Source: Dermatemys mawii (taxonomy: Eukaryota; Chordata; Testudines; Dermatemydidae). Taken from it: a stretch of 64,000 nucleotides of DNA. This document shows, in pieces, positions 11,541 to 64,000 of the stretch (its first letter is position 1; every line of letters begins with the position of its first letter). The translations under genes and the position numbers were made by a program. The notes below the pieces were generated by a model. The model worked only from the letters and a program-made list of their open reading frames with translations, was not told where the DNA came from and did not search any database. Where the stretch lies: assembly GCA_007922305.1 (NCBI GenBank), contig ML677366.1, positions 16,964,338 through 17,028,337 on the forward strand, given 5' to 3'.

Positions 11541-11878
11541 TTCTTCTTTGCTGGTACTAATCAGATACTAAAATGTGTAGAACCAGCATACAAATTAAAT
11601 GTGATATGTTTAACATTATTTTGTGAAATTCAGACTAATGGCCCAGATCCAATCAATAGCATCTGGGCAGACAGAGCATGGGTGCAGCAAGTCCACCTTT
11701 ATGCTGAAACCGACTATGGATTTTCCACATAAAAGAACTCATAGAAAGGAACAAACATTAACTATAAAAAGAGAACACAGTTGCATAATATCCAGAAGCC
11801 TCTCCAGCAGCGCCATTAGTACATTTAAAAAATCTAAGTGATCTCTTACCAGTATTCAACATGCACTGTTACTCCCAT
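8170..11878 (-). CDS. SELENOW2: SelW2/MIEN1-like selenoprotein, complete CDS (4 exons)
   Basis: Joined exons 11878-11850, 9866-9769, 9381-9305 and 8253-8170 encode 95 residues. It is a small Rdx-family thioredoxin-like protein. It opens MGVTVHVEYCGGU, with the redox motif C10-G-G-U13, where U is TGA at 9859-9857. GSFEVKINGKLIFSK follows in the middle, and the protein ends KKICILQ. Relatives are SELENOW (CxxU) and the Cys protein MIEN1/Rdx12 (CxxC). The extended C-terminus ending in a CaaX-type box (CILQ) is closer to MIEN1 than to SELENOW, which suggests the SelW2 branch. Family members are thought to act as thiol redox proteins; the substrate is unknown. Phases (2, 1, 0) and GT..AG sites are all consistent, and a SECIS lies downstream. 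It sits tail-to-head with TRPM7 on the same strand. The symbol is my best family assignment, not a database match. Confidence 0.9.
9305..9381 (-). CDS. SELENOW2: SelW2-like exon 3
   Basis: Acceptor CTCTTGCAG, donor GTAAGT after GAAGAT. It encodes GSFEVKINGKLIFSK and then the SGFPFSED stretch, the most conserved part of the SelW/MIEN1 fold (compare AFEIEINGQLVFSK in human MIEN1). Confidence 0.9.
9769..9866 (-). CDS. SELENOW2: SelW2-like exon 2 with Sec codon
   Basis: Acceptor TTTTATAG, donor GTAAGA. The first base completes Cys10, then come GGA GGA TGA GGG TAT, read as G-G-U-G-Y. The rest reads AARYQELAKKIKEQV and PDAEISDEVGRK without any other stop. An alternative frame of similar length with Met also covers this exon but matches no family and lacks compatible neighbours. 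Confidence 0.9.
9857..9859 (-). other. SELENOW2: In-frame TGA read as selenocysteine
   Basis: This codon falls at residue 13, exactly where SelW-family proteins carry Sec or Cys in CxxU/CxxC. The coding frame stays open and conserved after it through three exons, and a SECIS is present in the 3' UTR, so recoding rather than termination is expected. Confidence 0.88.
11015..11100. repeat. Possible MIR/CORE-SINE 3' fragment
   Basis: The text GGGGCAGAGCAGGATTTTAA followed by TCCTGACTCCCATTCCTG resembles the 3' part of MIR. Just before it, a 17 bp tract TTAAGCACTATTAAAGT is repeated directly at 10955-11005. Confidence 0.4.
11446..11536. repeat. (TA)n(GA)n microsatellite
   Basis: About 15 TA units run into about 31 GA units inside intron 1 of the selenoprotein gene. 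On the gene's sense strand this is (TC)n(TA)n, a long polypyrimidine run about 310 nt downstream of the exon 1 donor. Confidence 0.95.
11850..11878 (-). CDS. SELENOW2: SelW2-like exon 1 (start codon)
   Basis: ATGGGAGTAACAGTGCATG encodes MGVTVHVEYC up to the donor TG|GTAAGA. That strand followed by Cys is the usual opening of SelW-family proteins. Just upstream, TTTTAACAG at 11892-11884 looks like an acceptor, so the 5' UTR may begin in a separate upstream exon. Confidence 0.88.
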
Positions 11879-13174
11879 GCTTTCTGTTAAAATCTCTTTT
11901 TCCTCTTGTGGTTATAAATTGTGTGGTATTGATTTAGAAACAACCAGAAAAAACTGGGGAGCTGTAGAAATGTGCAGTCACAGGCTGAAAAACAAGTGCC
12001 GCTCCTCTCCCAGGTCACATGGCTGCTGATCGGTAGCTAGGGAACCGTCCCTCTGGGTGGACTCACCTTTTATGTACTTTTGTGACAGTGCAGTTAGATT
12101 GTTTAGCTCTGACATACATCAGCACCTAAATACTGCAAGGGAACAGTCCTTAATATCTTCTGTTGCATTTGGCTGATTATTCATTTAAAATAAAACAACA
12201 TTAAAAGGTTCTGGATGAAAGTGATACTGTTGGTTGAAGAAGTCAGTTTGCACTTTATCTTACAGGAAGTTGAGTCAACAGCAAAGAAAATGTCTAGTTA
12301 TTTTATGATCACATATTATGCAGATTAGTCCATCAGACTTCTTTTTAAAAAAAACATACAATGAAAACATACTGGAAAACCTAGCTGAATGTGTCAGCTA
12401 AAGAATATATTCTAGGAAATATTTCTTTAATTGTGTAAAGTCAACAACAAATGTTCCTTCAGCATGAAGATCAGTTCAGGGTTCCATATTTTTATTATAA
12501 AGGAAAAGGGAAAATTTTAATACATATATTTTAACAATAGTTTAAGAACATACTAAAAATCAGTTAATTGCCATTTGTTCTTAGATGATTCAGAACAGTT
12601 CTCCTGAACTACTGGAATAGATTTTAATCTTTTATTTTAAAAAATGCAGAAACTTGTTGAAAATATGGACTATCAGTATTTTAAAATATGCAGTGGATAG
12701 TTAAAGCAGCAGTCTGAAATCTGAGGTAAAGGCACCAACCATGGTGAACTGTGAATCTGTTTTCAGGGCTAGGGAAAGGATGTTGAATATACTTTCCTGA
12801 ATCTTTGCTTTTTCTCCATGACTGAAGCTATCTTTACACACTTAAATTTAAACCTAGTCATTTTCCTAAGTTATGATCCTGATCCCTACGCTCTCTAAAT
12901 TTAGCCAAAACCAAACCAATTAGAATGCAATCTCCTGTTGGAACATGCATGATAATTATGTTAGATAATTCGAGGTTAGTGGGACAATGCATTTGGCACT
13001 TGAGTATTAAAAATTAAGGGCTATTCACTTTTGAAAAAGTCCTGCTATTTTTTATCAAATCTCATACAGCTTGGGAAACCATACACATTTAATTTTTGTT
13101 GTTGATCTCATTTAGTGCCTTAAGGCCTTTTTAAAAAAAAATTGTGATTTTCTTTTCTTAATTCTGGAATCAGA

Positions 13175-13400
13175 CCCCTGGGACCCGCGCTTCAGGACAC
13201 GGGGTCAAAGGCGGCTGGTGGGGGAATAGCCGAGGACCTGGTACTGGCAGCAGCTAGGGATCCGGCCCCACCCTGCCGGCTCCTGACGTCACTCAGGGAA
13301 GGGGGCAGAAGCCGGAAAGAGACAGGGCAGGGGCTTGAGGGAAGGGGTGGAATGGAGGCTGGGTGGAGGTGGAGGATAGGGTTATCTGAGGCCCCGCACT
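13175..13400. promoter_or_regulatory. GC-rich CpG patch with CRE, candidate promoter
   Basis: An abrupt GC-rich, CpG-containing block sits in AT-rich DNA about 1.3 kb upstream of the selenoprotein start codon. It carries the full CRE palindrome TGACGTCA at 13284-13291 and an ETS-like CCGGAA at 13311-13316. It could hold the transcription start and a non-coding first exon of the minus-strand selenoprotein gene. The alternative is a GC-rich interspersed repeat. No donor site stands out clearly. Confidence 0.4.
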
Positions 13401-14204
13401 TCCCTAGAGATGGCTCTGTCTGGAATTATTTTATCTGGCACTTAAAAACACCTGTAAATCTTATGACACAAATGTGTTTTCAAGCTGGCAATGTACGTGG
13501 GATTAGACTCATCCACAGCTCAGTACTCAAATTCCTGCATGGAATTCCAAGTCCTGCACATAACTTGCAAGCTTTGCAGGAGTCCTGGTCCTAATGCTTT
13601 CTCTGCTCCATAATGGAGTGGCTATCTACTGTCACACATCAAGATTTCAAAAGTTCAAAAATGTGTTTCAAAAAATAAACTCACAGGCAAAACACTAGCT
13701 AAGATGGTAAGAATAAAAACTCCATATTGTCAAATGTTTGTGTCTAAACACTCCTAGCTTGGAAATTTTGTGTGTGTACATATGGACACACATACCCACA
13801 TTCACCCAGAGTTCTATTACATTTTTTTCCTGCAGTATCTGAAATGTTTTTATAATCTCTCTTCTATTATATGTCCTTCCAGACCCTTGATCGTATCCCT
13901 GAAGAATTGGCTGTGGTAGACATTCCCTCTGAACTCTTAAAACATCCTTATCTTGTCCATTAAATGTTAATTTTGTTTGGCTAAGAATATGATACAGGAA
14001 TTAAAGTTGAAAGACTAGATTTACGTATTAAAACTCATCTTCCAGTTTACTTAACAGCAATAAGATAGAACTGTAAATCATACCTACTGCTCAAGGTACC
14101 CCATAATTTTATGTTCATATAATTCTAATTAAAAAATGTGTTCCTAACTCTAAATACATATTTTAATTGCTTAACATTTTCATATTCATTATGCAAGTTA
14201 TTAC

Positions 14205-14335
14205 AAAGTTGTCCAATAGGGGAGTTTTTACACTTTCCTCAAGCTTCTGGCATTATTAATGCCACCTTTAAACAAGGATACCTGACTAGATGGATCACTC
14301 GCCTGATCTAATATGGCGATTTCTATGCTCCTGCA
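14205..14335 (+). mobile_element. CR1 LINE 3' end fragment
   Basis: The stretch reads GATACCTGACTAGATGGATC, then CTGATCTAATATGGCGATTTCTATG. It is a diverged copy of the usual CR1 3' UTR tail (GACTAGATGGACC..GGTCTGATCCAGTATGGC..CTTATG). Only the 3' end is present, as is normal for 5'-truncated CR1 copies. Confidence 0.75.
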
Positions 14336-14394
14336 TAAACTCATATTCGCCCCAACAAACCTTAAGACACCCCTTTCAGATAAGGACAGCAGAA

Positions 14395-15753
14395 GTCTGT
14401 AAACAAGAATAAATTTATTTTAGATTTAAAGATTTAATGATATACAAAATGTATACAGTATTATATCTTTAATACACTTTACCTCTCCCCCATCAACATA
14501 AAACACGATTTAAACAGCTATTGTGTTCGTGCCTTAGGTCTGTATCTATAAGATACACTACTGAATAAAAAAAATTTATAGAGCTTTATACTGCCCTTCA
14601 ATTAAAAATTACAAATTAGTACCTATGTAAAACAAAATAAAAATCGCAGCATGAAACTTCAGTTGGACAACAGGTATTTCTTGTTGAATACTCAACAAGA
14701 TTTGGGACAGTTATATTACATTTTATTGGCATAAAGTTGCATTGCAATCTCCCGTACTTTACATAATGCTAATCCAACCCTAGTCTTTTTTTAAATAAGT
14801 ACCACAAACAACATAACATTAAAGATGTTTCTATACAATTGTAAATACATTTAAAAGTTCATGTGTACATTCTGTTTTGATATACTGGTTTTATGAGATT
14901 TTTGGAAGGCATAACTTCAGAAGCAGTTGTTACAAGAAAAAGCACTTCCCCGACTTGTTTGTTTGTTTTTAAAACAAGGCAACTTCTTGTTTGGACCAGT
15001 ATGTACTGTTTTCTACTATATGATGTAATCATACCAGTCTATCCTGGCTTTATTTGTTGCTATTTGACAGTGACTTGATAAAACTGAAATGTATAAAAAC
15101 AAGAAATTTCATTACACAATTAAGGCTCTATTCCATAAAAACCGGCTTCACACACCTCAAGCTGAATCCTGATTCAGGAGACAAACTCTTTATTGGAATA
15201 GATCCATTTCTGACTTCAACCTCAGCATACTGGCACGATATACACAGATCCTTTGGATCTGTTCCCTTCCAAAGGCCAGATGAAAATACATGGCATTGAA
15301 TGAGATGGGACGCTTCTGACAAGCCCAAGGAAACCTCTGACAATAAAGAAGAATGCAGTCTCCCATTTCTCCAGCTGGCTGACAGTAAACCAGCTGCCAA
15401 ACAGACATTTTGCCTTAAAAGATCAAAAAAAAAGTCCTTTTAGTTAAGAGCCTATTGTACCACAGGATTAGATGAAACTCCATGGGACAAAAGCAAAACT
15501 AAAAATAACCTTCTCCTAAAAAGACCCTTTAAAAACATTTCATAAATACTTGTCGTTCAACCCTTAAAATAATCAGTTGCCAGCTCATCTTCGCAGATGG
15601 TTACCACAAGTTGTTAGGTCCTTAGATTATGGACCAGATATCAAAATTCCACTTATAACTCTTGCTTCTTTGTTTTGATCTCTCTGATTCATGTGGAAGA
15701 CAGACAATCTACAACTTAGTAACACTGTGTAAAGCCAGTGTTTGCTCATGTCA
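14395..15753 (-). other. TRPM7: TRPM7 3' UTR (predicted)
   Basis: This is the sequence after the TRPM7 stop. AATAAA on the minus strand lies at 14419-14414, giving a 3' UTR of about 1.35 kb, similar in size to the human one as I remember it. Another AATAAA at about 15192-15187 could give a shorter form. No open frame here looks real. Confidence 0.55.

Positions 15754-64000
<48,247 letters not shown>

Noticed and set aside
13352..13594. 80-codon plus-strand open frame leaving the GC-rich patch
   Set aside because: No family resemblance and no supporting donor or poly(A) signal; more likely chance next to a promoter-like region.

Overview
The window is a piece of vertebrate nuclear DNA. It is AT-rich, with short exons, long introns and GT..AG splice sites, and no bacterial features. 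The interspersed repeats point to a turtle: palindromic GC-rich MITEs, hAT elements with 'GTTCTCAAAC'-type ends, CR1 3' tails, a decayed DIRS-like element and CORE-SINE/MIR copies. I recognise these families from memory of turtle sequence; no search was run.

Three gene-like units lie on the minus strand, head to tail. (1) About 15.75-64.0 kb holds most of TRPM7, the Mg2+/Zn2+-permeable channel fused to an alpha-kinase. I placed 34 coding exons. The first is cut by the window end, and roughly the first 182 residues lie beyond it. All junctions keep phase. They encode about 1690 residues, from the N-terminal TRPM homology region through six membrane segments, TRP helix, coiled coil and Ser/Thr-rich linker to the kinase and stop codon. 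(2) About 8.0-11.9 kb holds a four-exon gene for a 95-residue SelW2/MIEN1-type selenoprotein. Its CxxU redox motif uses an in-frame TGA, so ORF callers miss it. A SECIS hairpin sits in the 3' UTR, followed by AATAAA. A GC-rich patch with a perfect CRE near 13.3 kb is a candidate promoter. (3) About 1.5-2.8 kb holds a coding-like stretch broken by several frameshifts, a pseudogene of a protein I do not recognise.

The rest is intron or intergenic DNA full of transposon remains. They include a roughly 4 kb DIRS-like element with inverted terminal repeats in the last TRPM7 intron, a 730 bp TIR element, three hAT elements with 8 bp target duplications (one of them nested in a MIR), several TA-flanked mariner/Tigger-type elements and a 130 bp-armed inverted repeat in another TRPM7 intron. 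Microsatellites occur near 11.5 and 38.3 kb.

The most notable observations are the hidden selenoprotein with its SECIS and C-terminal CaaX box, and the unusually long open, coding-like frame that continues about 176 codons past the canonical donor of the largest TRPM7 exon. I saw no CRISPR array, rRNA or tRNA gene.
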